Positions 1 to 8,675 of a stretch of 64,000 nt of DNA are shown here, piece by piece. Positions within the stretch are counted from its first letter, which is position 1. Each line of letters begins with the position of its first letter. The notes under the pieces are model-generated. The model did not search any database. It was not told where the DNA came from and was given only the letters and a program-made list of their open reading frames with translations. The stretch is from Lunularia cruciata (taxonomy: Eukaryota > Streptophyta > Marchantiopsida > Lunulariales > Lunulariaceae). The translations under genes were made by a program, and so were the position numbers. Location of the stretch: NCBI GenBank assembly GCA_948567375.1, contig OX419756.1:9119001-9183000 (forward strand). The letters are read 5' to 3'.

Positions 1-330
1 CGGAAGAAGATTATTATTGTGGATGTTACTTGTATGTGTTTATTATGGATTCGTGGTGCTATCGGTTTCCATGCATGGGAGAGTGGGATGACTACGCATG
101 GTTGGTTCCCTCACACACAGTCCGGGCCTGTAGGGTGGGTGGCCCGTCCTGGTGTTTGCCATTTCATCCAGTTTTGTTTGCTATGCTTTGAGGTTATCTT
201 GTGGATAGATCTTACTCCAGATGGAGTGGAGTGGTTGCTACGGAGCATGTGGCAGTGGTCTGAACTCCCTTAGGGAGTTCACACTGGGTCTCGCCTCATG
301 GCATGTTTGTGCTCTAGAGATATACAGTGA

Positions 331-816
331 GATTCAGAGTTTAGAGGACTTAGAGTTAGATCATATGAGCATCTGACTTCATTAGGTTTACCTCTTTGTG
401 ATCTTTTGATCATAGATAGTTATGCACTCTCTTATTATAAGAACCATCCACATGGTGCTATCCACCCTACCCACTTCCGTCCTTATAGGGTACATAGAGA
501 ATCATACACTTGGTCATTTGACCCTTTGATGAGTGCTTTGGACAGATTTGTCCATGACGATAGGCCTACTATTAGTTGGGCAGAAGAGGAATGGACATCA
601 GGTAGATTGAGTTCTTATAGTTGTGACCCTTATCCTCTTCTTGCTAGTGGTATCAGGCATCGAGACTTGGATGAGAGCGAGTGGCTGCTATGGTGGTCAC
701 TGAGTCCATTTAGGATTCAACATCATGTATACCGTTGTAGACTTGAGGATGCAGTAGTAGCACTTAGACACCATAGTGCATCTCCCTCTTCTTCTTCACC
801 TCCTCGACCTCCATAG
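331..816 (+). CDS. unrecognised open frame, possible gene fragment
   Basis: A frame of 161 codons is open from just after a TGA at 328-330 to a TAG at 814-816. It has no ATG near its beginning, so it would be an exon or a fragment; the first in-frame ATG is near 530. The product is rich in Tyr, His, Ser and Arg, has a Trp-rich stretch (EWLLWWSLSPF), and ends in a Ser/Pro run. I do not recognise a family. Its codons look less AT-biased than the flanks, which is the only hint that it is or was coding. It may equally be a piece of a transposon-borne gene or a chance frame. Confidence 0.25.
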   Translation, partial: DSEFRGLRVRSYEHLTSLGLPLCDLLIIDSYALSYYKNHPHGAIHPTHFRPYRVHRESYTWSFDPLMSALDRFVHDDRPTISWAEEEWTSGRLSSYSCDPYPLLASGIRHRDLDESEWLLWWSLSPFRIQHHVYRCRLEDAVVALRHHSASPSSSSPPRPP

Positions 817-1089
817 TCATAGGTTTAGGTTCTATTGGCTTTTCATTTATATACATATTATTTTCATTTCTCCCCATGTATACATTTATGTTTTAGTTTA
901 CACTTGTGAACTCTCATATTCATATTGAACTCATATTATCATACTCATATTCCAAACTCATATTGAACCCTCATTGTGGTCTAACTCTTGTATTTCCTAA
1001 ACCCTAAGACTTGAATTGTGCCTTTTGTATCCAACTTGTCACCACCTTACAAATATGTGTGCAATTTCCCTTTAAACACTCAACCCTAA

Positions 1090-1560
1090 ACACATCACGA
1101 GCGGCCCTCAGCATCTATGCGCACCAACAAGTGCATCCGAGCGACTACAAGCCAAAAAATCTTATCATAAATTGACTATCAAGTGCCGACTAGCAACCGC
1201 GGGCGTCAATTGGCGCTAACATAGGGTCCACCCAGCGACCACAAGCACCTACGGGCGACTACGAGCGCCTTGATGGCATTTTCCCAACATCGTCGAGTGA
1301 ACCCTAGCGGCCATGAGCGTCAATGGGCGCCTACCTAGGGGCCACCCAGTGGCACCTAGTGACCACGAGTGCCTACGAGCGCTGACGAGCGGCTTCAAGC
1401 GCCGACAAGCACCATACACAACTTGCTTGCCTTTATTATTTTCCCATATTCCATTGGATTGAGCGGCAACAAGCGGTGACTAGCGGCAGGAGAGATTTTT
1501 TGGGCGGCTATAAGCGTCAACTTGCGGCATCTTGGGCTTATTGTGCAAGAAAGACATGAC
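1090..1560. repeat. GC-rich degenerate short-repeat patch
   Basis: Within AT-rich surroundings, about 470 bases repeat variants of a short word such as CGACTACGAGCGCC, GAGCGACTACAAGC and GACGAGCGGC, irregularly spaced. Phrases such as 'gggtccacccagcgacc' and 'ggggccacccagtggc' recur about 120 bases apart. No open frame or RNA fold was recognised. It reads as an eroded tandem array of CpG-containing units. Confidence 0.45.
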
Positions 1561-1702
1561 AGAACGGACTGAGTGGTAAAGACAACATCAAAAACAAAAA
1601 CTTGTGAGGAACTGAATGGTAACAAGTTGCATCAGGTTTCCATAGCCAAGTTTCCATAACTCATCTTTATTATAATCATAATAAAGGTTACATGGTGGTA
1701 CA

Positions 1703-3024
1703 CTATTCACTATCAGTAGAGTATGATGGACGTTGAACTTGAGTGAGCACTTTAAAATAGTTACTTATTTCCTTAGGAGTTTTCACTGCTTGTATGAGAC
1801 TCATTTTGATTTCATGAGTGCGCTTTGATTCTAAACTCTTCTCCTTAAATTTGTGTTTGTCTACCCTAGCTTTTCTTTTATCTATGCTTAATTTTTTCTC
1901 TATTTCAATTTTCATCTTTTGTGTCTCTAATCTAACACGCTTTGCTTCCATTCTCAGCATTGTTTTCTCTCTCTTCCTCATGTTGGTGGCTTCTAGTTCA
2001 GCTAGTCATAACCTCTCTCTGGATTCTATACTATCTGCCTTTAACGTGGTAATTTTTACTAAATCATGAGACAATTAGGTGACAACAACATACTAGGTGA
2101 CAACTTTGGTACCTTACTTGTAGAAATTCCACCTTTCCTCCTCTTTGGGTCCCGTTCACCTTCTTGGTCTGCAAAATCAGATCCATCTCTTGTAGAAATT
2201 AAAGGCGGTGGTGGTGGAATGAAAGGCGAGTCCTCGGTCTGTGGAACAAATGGAGACTCATCCTCTAGTGATAGGATTCCATTCTCCATGCCACTTGCTA
2301 AAATTTCCACTCTTTGGGTGTTCGTGACCAACTCAGGGCCTAAGTCAGGGAGCACCACCTCTGGAGGAGATGAGAAATGTGAGCACTCCTGTGCACCTTC
2401 ATGGACCTCCTCCTCGCCAGCCTTGCAAATCTCGCTTGAATTAGGATTACAATCTCCTAAACTTACCATTGCCGGTGGACTTATGTTTGCTCTGCTCCAA
2501 AACATGGCTTCCATTCTTGCAAAATGCGGGCACATTCCATTCAATTTATCTTCTATAGTTCTCCACCCTTTGCTATATTCCTTCTCGGTGAGACCTTCTC
2601 CCGTAGCCTTGTTCTTGAGCTCCCGAGTTTCTTTGTATTGTTTCATGTACCGCAACCATTTCTTGTAAAGTCTGTCACCTGTCATAGAGGTAGGAAATCC
2701 GATACACTCTCTAATCAAAAAGGTTGCCATGAAACTAAATGCGGTCTATTTCTGAATGGGCTTTTTGCAGTTCCCACCATGAATTTGTGCAAAATGCTCG
2801 GGGTCCTCCAAATAATCTAGTATTTGGCTGTAATGGTGTGTTGCCATGCAAAATCGTTCATCCTCCTTGGTTTTGCCAGGCACAGAAGAAGCCATCCTCA
2901 ACAAGTCTCCAAATTTCCCTAATGGCTGTTGAGGTTGCGAATCCAAAGATGACTCTATAGGTCCCAGATCAGCGTCGTCGATAATGGAGTCTCCTACACT
3001 AAAACGCTGTACTTGATCTCCCAT
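1703..3024 (-). pseudogene. Myb/SANT (trihelix-like) DNA-binding protein gene, broken or mis-read by introns
   Basis: Three consecutive minus-strand open pieces appear to be one protein. Piece 1 (3024-2746, 92 aa) and piece 2 (2730-2059, 223 aa) are in the same frame and separated by one TAG at 2748-2746 with five sense codons after it. Piece 3 (1981-1703, 92 aa) is in another frame and is a Lys/Glu-rich coiled coil (KKMKIEIEKKL-like heptads). A further TGA (2008-2006) interrupts the frame that leads into it. Piece 2 begins with a Trp- and aromatic-rich helical segment (KKWLRYMKQY, SKGWRTIEDKLNGMCPHF, MEAMFW) of the kind found in Myb/SANT-like domains of plant trihelix factors and of Harbinger-type transposon accessory proteins. 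A Pro-rich, acidic linker with a basic KRRKGG patch follows. The order SANT domain, linker, C-terminal coiled coil fits either family. No transposase was found beside it. Short introns could explain the breaks; simple decay is equally likely. Confidence 0.5.
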
Positions 3025-3330
3025 TGCAAAAAGTTTGTTGCACTCCTAGTGTGAGAATCGTCACACTCTAATCAATTTCTTGGTTGCTGCATGGCGGCAC
3101 TGATCATTTCCCACACCAATTCAAAACTATAAAACCGTCGTTACTTGCCGGACAACTCGCACATTTGCTCATGAGGGTGGTGAATTTCAGTTTACAAATT
3201 TGAATTGTTGGGCGTGGCCATTTTGGATCTTGAATACGAAACCAGATCATCAATACGTGACTAAATGATTACGTGGCCACCCTCTTGAGGAAACACGTCA
3301 CTCTTTCTGACAATCATTTATTTACTTACG

Positions 3331-3503
3331 ACGTTCCAAAACATCCGGAATGTTAAATTTGATTTTTATAAATGAATGCAATTAGCTGAATATATCCATT
3401 AACTGAAGTTATTACAACGGTCCAAAACATCTAGAACGTATGATTTGATTTTTATAAATGAATGTAATTAGCTGAATATATTCCTTAACTGAAGTTATTG
3501 AGC
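3331..3503. repeat. 86-bp tandem duplication (2 units)
   Basis: Two adjoining units of about 86 bases begin at 3331 and 3417 (first words acgttccaaaacatc and acggtccaaaacatc). They share the run gatttttataaatgaatg and end in ttaactgaagttatt. A few substitutions separate the units. A shorter echo, gagcgttcagttattacc then gagcattcagttattacc, follows directly. Confidence 0.85.
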
Positions 3504-3546
3504 GTTCAGTTATTACCTTATTGAGCATTCAGTTATTACCATCTCG

Positions 3547-3653
3547 TAACGTTACTGAGTTCACTAAAAATTGTAACGTTACTGAATTCACTAAAAATTG
3601 TAACGTTACTGAATTCACTAAAAATTGTAACGTTACTGAGTTCACTAAAAATT
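3547..3653. repeat. 27-bp minisatellite, four units
   Basis: Four head-to-tail units start at 3547, 3574, 3601 and 3628; the last is one base short. The units differ only at a GAGTTC/GAATTC position. Each unit contains the palindrome AACGTT. Because 27 is a multiple of three, one plus-strand frame reads as a nine-residue repeat NVTEFTKNC, but no convincing gene surrounds it. Confidence 0.95.
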
Positions 3654-3714
3654 ATTGCGAAGTTTGTTATTTTTCCCTTAGACATAAGTGTCAAACCTAT
3701 TTCTGAAACCCCTA

Positions 3715-4740
3715 ATAGTGTTCTTTTGTTCTGTGCGCTGCTATTTCGCGAGAGTCGAGTTACACCGACAACGGAAGCAAAATATGCTTGTAATTGTAAC
3801 GAGTATATCAAGCAAAGGGAATAGTATAAAATTTATGATCACTTCTAGTTGCAAGTATCACAATCAGATAAGGACCTAGGTCTCTAGATCGACATCTGCG
3901 CGTCCAATGCCTCACGACGAGTTGCAGATAGAGCCAAGGACAGCAGCTTAAATATCTTTGTAAATGAGACACAGGAAATATTTTTCCAGTTCACTTTTGT
4001 AGCTTCAGATTACCATCACAATGGCTGCGACTACCGTTAAGATGATCGCTCTTTTCTTCATGGCGATGACATTGGAGTGACAGAAGCAGCCGATCAAAGA
4101 TCCGCTGCAGGACTTTTGTGTAGACGACCTAGCAAACACTCAAGTCATAAATAAAATTTGTTCAGCAGATAAAAACGGTATTAAATTTTTTTGCAAATAG
4201 CTAGAAAATCCAACAAAAAAGAAAAGGGATTCTTCTGCAAGGACCCCTAAACTCTCACAGCTGATGACGTCTCTTTCGTGGGCCTATCCGAACCTGCAAA
4301 TCTCACAGGGAAACCTGTCGGTGCTATGGGTACATTCGGATTTGTGCGTGACTGGCCTGCTCTAAACACTCTTGGTCTTTCTCTAATCCGTCTCGACTTG
4401 GCACCTGGAGTTGTGATCATGCCTCACACGCACAATTTGGCCACTGAAATTCTGTTCGTTCTGGAAGGAGAAATCTACACTGGTTTTGTGACCAACAGCA
4501 ACAACCCAGGTCTTCAGAACAAGCTGTACTCCAAGACTGTGAAGAAGGGAGAAGAGTTCATTGTCCCTAGAGGTCTTTTTGCACTTCCAGCTGAACAACG
4601 GGAGCGTTCCAGCTGCTTCAGTGAACGTGGTCAATTCCCAGAATCAGTTTGTCAATATATTCCATTTAGTTCGTTAGAAGCTTACGAGTATCTCTACTGT
4701 GTTTCATTGGAGGCTGGAATGATTACCTAACATTACTTGT
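3715..4740 (+). repeat. left arm of inverted duplication carrying germin copies
   Basis: This segment is homologous, in inverted orientation, to about 8676-9735. The match covers the promoter side (for example acggaagc..aatatgcttgtaattgtaacgag against its counterpart at 9640-9690), the coding region and about 60 bases past the stop (gaggctggaatgatta). The arms are separated by about 3.9 kb holding the copia element and the BTB gene. Both ends fade by divergence, so the limits are approximate. Confidence 0.85.
4021..4735 (+). pseudogene. germin-like protein pseudogene
   Basis: This is a decayed copy of the intact germin-like gene at 8744-9436. It starts at ATG 4021 with a recognisable signal peptide (MAATTVKMIALFFMAM) but meets a TGA near 4078 after a small frameshift. 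About 73 bases not present in the intact copy (roughly 4153-4226, AT-rich) split the segment between the two conserved cysteines. From about 4228 the cupin core is well preserved, including both germin boxes with the metal-ligand pattern HTH..E. A one-base loss near 4575 then shifts the frame at the PRGLLHF segment, so the last metal-binding His is lost. About 115 bases of the 3' coding region (equivalent to 8768-8883 of the intact gene) are deleted. The remaining last codons and 3' flank are joined directly after CAGAATC. The frame open from 4278 to 4730 is therefore chimeric and should not be taken as a protein. Confidence 0.9.
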
Positions 4741-5330
4741 TGAAATGCGTATTTATAGGCCATTTCGATTCAATTATTTGAATAAATATGGTATTAAAAA
4801 TTAATATTTATTTGACATGCGTAATGCTCTAGAAATAAACGAGCTCGAGTATTCAGAATATCTCAATAATCTTGATGTATATGAATAAGTTGGCGCTTAG
4901 ATTATACGTTTAATTTGTCCGATCTTGTCAGCGTCGTGGAGAAATATCGTTAGATGGTTTTAGCGAAATTGTTTCCCCGCCTTCCTACTTTTCACCAATT
5001 TTGAACCAATTTCCGAGAGATGTAGAAAATTCACCTCCTACTCGAGCTGTTTTCCACAAGAAATGTACAAAATCGATCTCTCTGGGAGCTCCTGGAAAAA
5101 CTGCAAGCTCTCAAAGACTACCATCAATATGAACTGGATGTATTGTCCACAGCCCAAGTTCACGCTTGATTTCTTCATGAAAAGATCTCAGAGCATGGAG
5201 CTGTCTCAAGTTGACGTGGATTACTTAAGTGGGACAGTCACTACACAATGTGGTCCACCTAAATTTCTCAATCCACGACTGCTAGGAGATCGGTAGTACC
5301 AGTGCAAAGCCACGATTGATTAAACTGAGA
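4741..5330. other. intergenic, no recognisable gene
   Basis: This AT-rich stretch lies between the germin pseudogene and the copia element. A 77-codon frame (5063-5296, +) is present. A different frame over the same bases reads ELLEKLQALKDYHQYELD, which is coiled-coil-like, but it is stopped soon after. I recognise neither and see no support for coding. Confidence 0.3.
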
Positions 5331-5581
5331 TGTTTTACGAAATGAAAGATTAGAGTGGAGACACCAAAGTTAGCCAAGAATGGTCTGCGGGACACAAGTC
5401 CTGCACGACTATATATAGGTAAAGAGGAGAAAACACACAAGTAGGTCGAGTCACTTCTTCGCCATAACTCTAAAGTGATGTGACCAACTGGAAATGGTGA
5501 GTAAAAAATAAGCAATGACTAAGGATGAACTCTCCATCGTTCACTAGCACTAGGGAATTAGCTCGTGATACATCGTCAACA
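5331..5581 (-). repeat. copia 3' LTR
   Basis: About 251 bp, direct repeat of 6593-6850. It contains tatatataggtaaagagg (its reverse complement is the minus-strand sense), an alternating TA run that could serve as a TATA region. On the minus strand it runs TGTTGACG...AAAACA. Confidence 0.85.
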
Positions 5582-5795
5582 CTTTCCCTCAAGCTAATTA
5601 TCAGGTGAAATTATCAGCAAATTGCTCTTCTATTGGCATATAATGTAGATCTATTTCTCCTGCAAATACCTTTTCTTTAAAGACATGATAATAGACCTCG
5701 ATATGTTTGGGTTCTGGTATGGAATATTGGATTTAGGATCATGAAATATATACCCAGTATCTTCTAACAAAATGTGAAGCCCAATAGATTAACAT

Positions 5796-6184
5796 GTAGC
5801 ATTAGTGGCATCCCTATATTCTACTTCTAATGATGATAAAATAACAGTAGATTGCTTCTTTGATGACCAACTAATTGTAGAACTTCCAAGGTTGAAAATA
5901 TAACAGAATGTTGATCTTCAAAATTGAGCACTTCTTGCCTAATCCACTTTGTGCAATGTGTAACCCACCAGCATCTCCAGCATTTAACTTAACAAAGTTG
6001 AACTCTCCTTGTTGAACAATGTTAGATCTTTTACTTGTTGGATGAGATCTTGACAGCTACTAGTGATGATCAGGTCATCAACATAGATGATCAATAAAAC
6101 TATATTGTCACCAGCTTGTAGTCTATATAATGAAAAATATGAACTGCAAATTTGGGATCCAATAGATAAATAAAAGGTAACCAT
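5796..6184 (-). pseudogene. copia reverse transcriptase and RNase H fragments
   Basis: The 6184-5984 part reads LIIYVDDLIITSS, the catalytic YVDD box of Ty1/copia reverse transcriptases. It is followed by the usual QVK stretch before a stop. The 5880-5796 part reads ISWSSKKQSTVILSS then EVEYRDATNA, the conserved copia RNase H segment (commonly SWKSKKQ..VA.SS.EAEY). The two pieces are in order but joined by sequence with stops, and the first half of RT is absent. Non-functional. Confidence 0.85.
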
Positions 6185-6260
6185 TTATCTCGGCCTTCCT
6201 AAGAGAAAGACAATGTACAGCTTGAATAGCACGTTTCTTCCAAGCAAGTACATTGAGTCT

Positions 6261-6423
6261 GAAGGAGCACCTGCCGGGCCTGTGACAAAATCAAACAACT
6301 CTTGCCCTTTCAGAAAGGCAGACATTCTATATTTCTTCGCTGAAGGAGCACCTGGCCGGGCCAGTGACAAAATCAAACAACTCTTGGCGTTTCAGAAAGG
6401 CAGACATTCTATATTTCTTCGCT
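6261..6423. repeat. 81-bp tandem duplication inside the copia interior
   Basis: Units 6261-6341 and 6342-6423 both begin gaaggagcacctg and end tatttcttcgct. They differ by a handful of bases. On the minus strand both units are open in one frame (FLKGQELFDFVTGP repeated), so the duplication kept the frame locally. Confidence 0.9.
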
Positions 6424-6580
6424 GAATAATTGATCTTTGTCAAGGCTACGTCCGTGATGCTACTATACGTATCCAGTTTAGTACTCGTGGCACAAATCGA
6501 TTAAATCAGATTGCTAATCAGATCATTTAGCAATCGAGCCCTCGCACAAATTTGAACCTACAGGCTCTCCCGTCTTTCTT

Positions 6581-6592
6581 CTGCTCTGATAC
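6581..6592 (-). other. primer binding site of the copia element
   Basis: The minus strand reads TGGTATCAGAGC directly after the end of the 5' LTR. This is the standard complement of the 3' end of plant initiator-Met tRNA used by copia and many gypsy elements. Confidence 0.85.
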
Positions 6593-6850
6593 CATATTAT
6601 AAAATGGAAAATGAGAATGGAGACACCAAATTCACCAAAAAATGGTTTGCGAGACACAAGTCCTGCACCAGTATATATAGGCAGAGAAGAAATACACAAG
6701 TAGGTCGAGTCACTCTTCACCATAACTCTAAAGTGGTGTGACTAACTAAACAGATGAGTGATGGTGAGTAAAGATTAAACAGCGACTAAGGATTAACATT
6801 CCCGCGTTCAGTAGTCGCTAGGAGTATTAGCTTGTGATACTTTATTAACA
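6593..6850 (-). repeat. copia 5' LTR
   Basis: About 258 bp. It starts TGTTAATAAAG at 6850 on the minus strand and abuts the primer site. It differs from the 3' LTR by scattered substitutions and small indels, so insertion is not recent. Confidence 0.85.
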
Positions 6851-7337
6851 AGATGGTGGAATGGCAATCGATCACTTAGCGAAGAAACGTCTCGGGCTGT
6901 TCGTATCTTCAAATGCACAGCTGCAGCTGGAAGGTGGTGCTTCTGTGTAACGTCGTGTAACGTGGGGCATGGGAATGAAATCTGCTTTTCTTAATGATCA
7001 TTTATCGGGAGTTCTAGTTCTAAGAATTAACGAAATTCGAGAGTATCTTGTTAGTGGAAGGACTGGGGCTGGCTTTCCCTGTATAAACTTCATTCAAATC
7101 TTCAAAATTGGAAGTTTGAATGAATGGTTGATTGGAGGTTTAATTTGCAGTGTCTGAGTTCGTTGGTTTAGGATAGGATGAGAAAAAGTAGTGCTAGTCG
7201 TTTATTGCCACCGAGCTCTTCTGGTATTTGAAAGTGGGTGGGCAGTCCAATCAATGCTTAAGAGCGGAGATAGTACGAGTGTGCAGGCTTTCATCTTAAC
7301 GAGGTTGTGAGTCTGCTGTGTCGATCTCCATACTGTG
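6851..7337. other. upstream region of the BTB gene
   Basis: About 490 bases without a convincing gene. The sequence is less AT-rich than the repeat area. A 62-codon frame at 6969-7157 has no recognisable motif. It would hold the promoter and 5' leader of the BTB gene, but no clear TATA box was identified. Confidence 0.3.
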
Positions 7338-8042
7338 ATGGGAGATTCAGACTTGAAGAGTAGAGCGGCGTTGTTGGACCAGCAGACGAAAAAGAGGAAG
7401 GCACATAAAGCTGCGACCTCAGCTCTGCGTAAAGACATGCTGAGTATGCTGAATAATCCGGAGTACAGTGATGTTACATTCGTGTGCCAAAATGGAGGTT
7501 CGGTGCATGCGTGCAGCATGCTTCTGGTAGTGAGGTGCCCGGTTCTGAAAAAAATGCTCATGAATGGGAACGGAGAGATGGAGGTTGCCAAGTTTCGGAT
7601 GCCTGAAATTCCATCATCTGTGCTTCTGACCGTCTTCGAGTTTCTATACACCGGAGAGATGAGAAAACACGTCAGTGATTGGAAGTTCATGTTCGAGATT
7701 ATCAGTGCTGCGAGGATCTTGCTGCTGAATGATCTGGAGGAGCTCATTTGTGAGAAGCTGTGGGCAGACATTGCCCTGGCCAGGAATGTGACTTACCCGT
7801 TTCCAGATGACATGATAAACCTACTGGTTTGTAGACTGTCGGTTGCTTGTAGGTTCAACAAGGTTATGAGCAATGGGAGTGAATTTAGAAACGTGGATGT
7901 CATCTGCCTTCAACTGGTGGAGTTCTTGAATTACAACCCTTTGACATCTGCTCACTTCAGAAACCTCTCAGAAGAAGCTTTTCGGTATTTTCTGCTCAAC
8001 ACTGGAAGCAAGAAGGAAACTCTCTCGATACTTCACAGCTAA
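7338..8042 (+). CDS. BTB/POZ domain protein
   Basis: An intact 234-residue frame from ATG 7338; the codon before it is GTG and not a likely eukaryotic start. A basic N-terminus (QQTKKRKAHKAA, residues 15-26) precedes a BTB/POZ fold at about residues 32-143. The fold is recognised from YSDVTFVCQNGGSVHACSML, the RCPVLKKML helix, the MPEIPSSVLLTVFEFLYTGE strand-helix (about 88-107) and an AARILLLNDLEELICEKL helix. In this fold the usual central motif is HkavLaarSpvF, and here it is HACSMLLVVRCPVL. The C-terminal 90 residues are helical and may be a short BACK-like tail. BTB proteins dimerise and often act as substrate adaptors for cullin-3 ubiquitin ligases. Whether this one does is inference. 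It sits between the two germin copies, transcribed toward the intact one. The lack of decay suggests a working gene. Confidence 0.8.
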   Translation: MGDSDLKSRAALLDQQTKKRKAHKAATSALRKDMLSMLNNPEYSDVTFVCQNGGSVHACSMLLVVRCPVLKKMLMNGNGEMEVAKFRMPEIPSSVLLTVFEFLYTGEMRKHVSDWKFMFEIISAARILLLNDLEELICEKLWADIALARNVTYPFPDDMINLLVCRLSVACRFNKVMSNGSEFRNVDVICLQLVEFLNYNPLTSAHFRNLSEEAFRYFLLNTGSKKETLSILHS

Positions 8043-8675
8043 GAATATATGTACAATTCCGATCTCTACCGACTTTACACTCTGAAGACTCTACTCGAGA
8101 TCTTGTCCAGATCAGTACCAATTTGATATGGAGATATTTGAGTTTCTGATCAACCACTGGGACATTTTGGGATATTCCACGTAATCTTCAAATGTGAGTG
8201 ATCTCTCAGATTTTACCACAGACGGAAAACCTGTCACACTCAAGTTACAGTGCTAACGGCAGCAGCAGTAGTAGTTTGAAGCCACCACATGATGAAAGGC
8301 TCTGTATGCTCCGATTGTCTAGAGCGACTTCGATATAGATGGCAGAGGATCTCTCATTCGTCCCGGTTGCTTCTCTGGTCCATTTGCGTTACACTAAACT
8401 TATGGAAATCTTTCCGACATGACCTTCTTACTTTCTAACAGATATGCAATAGGTGTGCTGCTTGGTGATATTTCTCTACAAAACAGTCAATTGAAAAAGT
8501 TTGTCGTATAAAGATCAGAATTAAGCTAATTTACTCAAGTAAATTTAGTATCTAAAGCATTGTCATATACATCTTAAGCATTCACTAGCTAGTATGTCTA
8601 CCAACTACAAATTACTACCCCATTTATAGTCTCAGAATCAGGTGGAGACAGGTTATAGCTGAATCGCATTCCGAA
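8043..8675. other. intergenic between convergent BTB and germin-like genes
   Basis: It should contain both 3' untranslated regions. A short open stretch just after the BTB stop (gatatggagatatttgagtttctg) reads MEIFEFLINHWDI in one frame, perhaps an old extension of the BTB gene. Nothing else was recognised. Confidence 0.3.

Larger units (their letters stand above)
5331..6850 (-). mobile_element. Ty1/copia LTR retrotransposon, internally deleted (1.5 kb)
   Basis: Two direct repeats of about 250 bp (5331-5581 and 6593-6850) flank a 1.0-kb interior read on the minus strand. In that orientation the 5' LTR begins TGTTAATAAAG and is followed at once by TGGTATCAGAGC, the initiator-Met tRNA primer site. 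The purine run GAGGGAAAG stands directly before the 3' LTR, which begins TGTTGACG. The interior keeps pieces of reverse transcriptase and RNase H. The order RT then RNase H and the RT motif YVDD identify the Ty1/copia group. Most of gag, protease and integrase is missing, so this is a deletion derivative. The flanking bases (ctgaga / agatgg) give no clear target duplication. Confidence 0.85.

Noticed and set aside
3547-3653. CRISPR array
   Set aside because: The units adjoin without spacers and the context is a plant genome; it is a minisatellite.
3536-3811. 91-codon minus-strand frame across the minisatellite
   Set aside because: It is open because the 27-base unit is a multiple of three. 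Its ends are unrelated sequence, one of them the inverted duplication arm.
4278-4730. A shorter functional germin-like protein of 150 residues
   Set aside because: The frame lacks the signal peptide. After residue 98 it follows a frameshift and a 115-base deletion, so its C-terminus is not germin sequence and the last metal ligand is missing.
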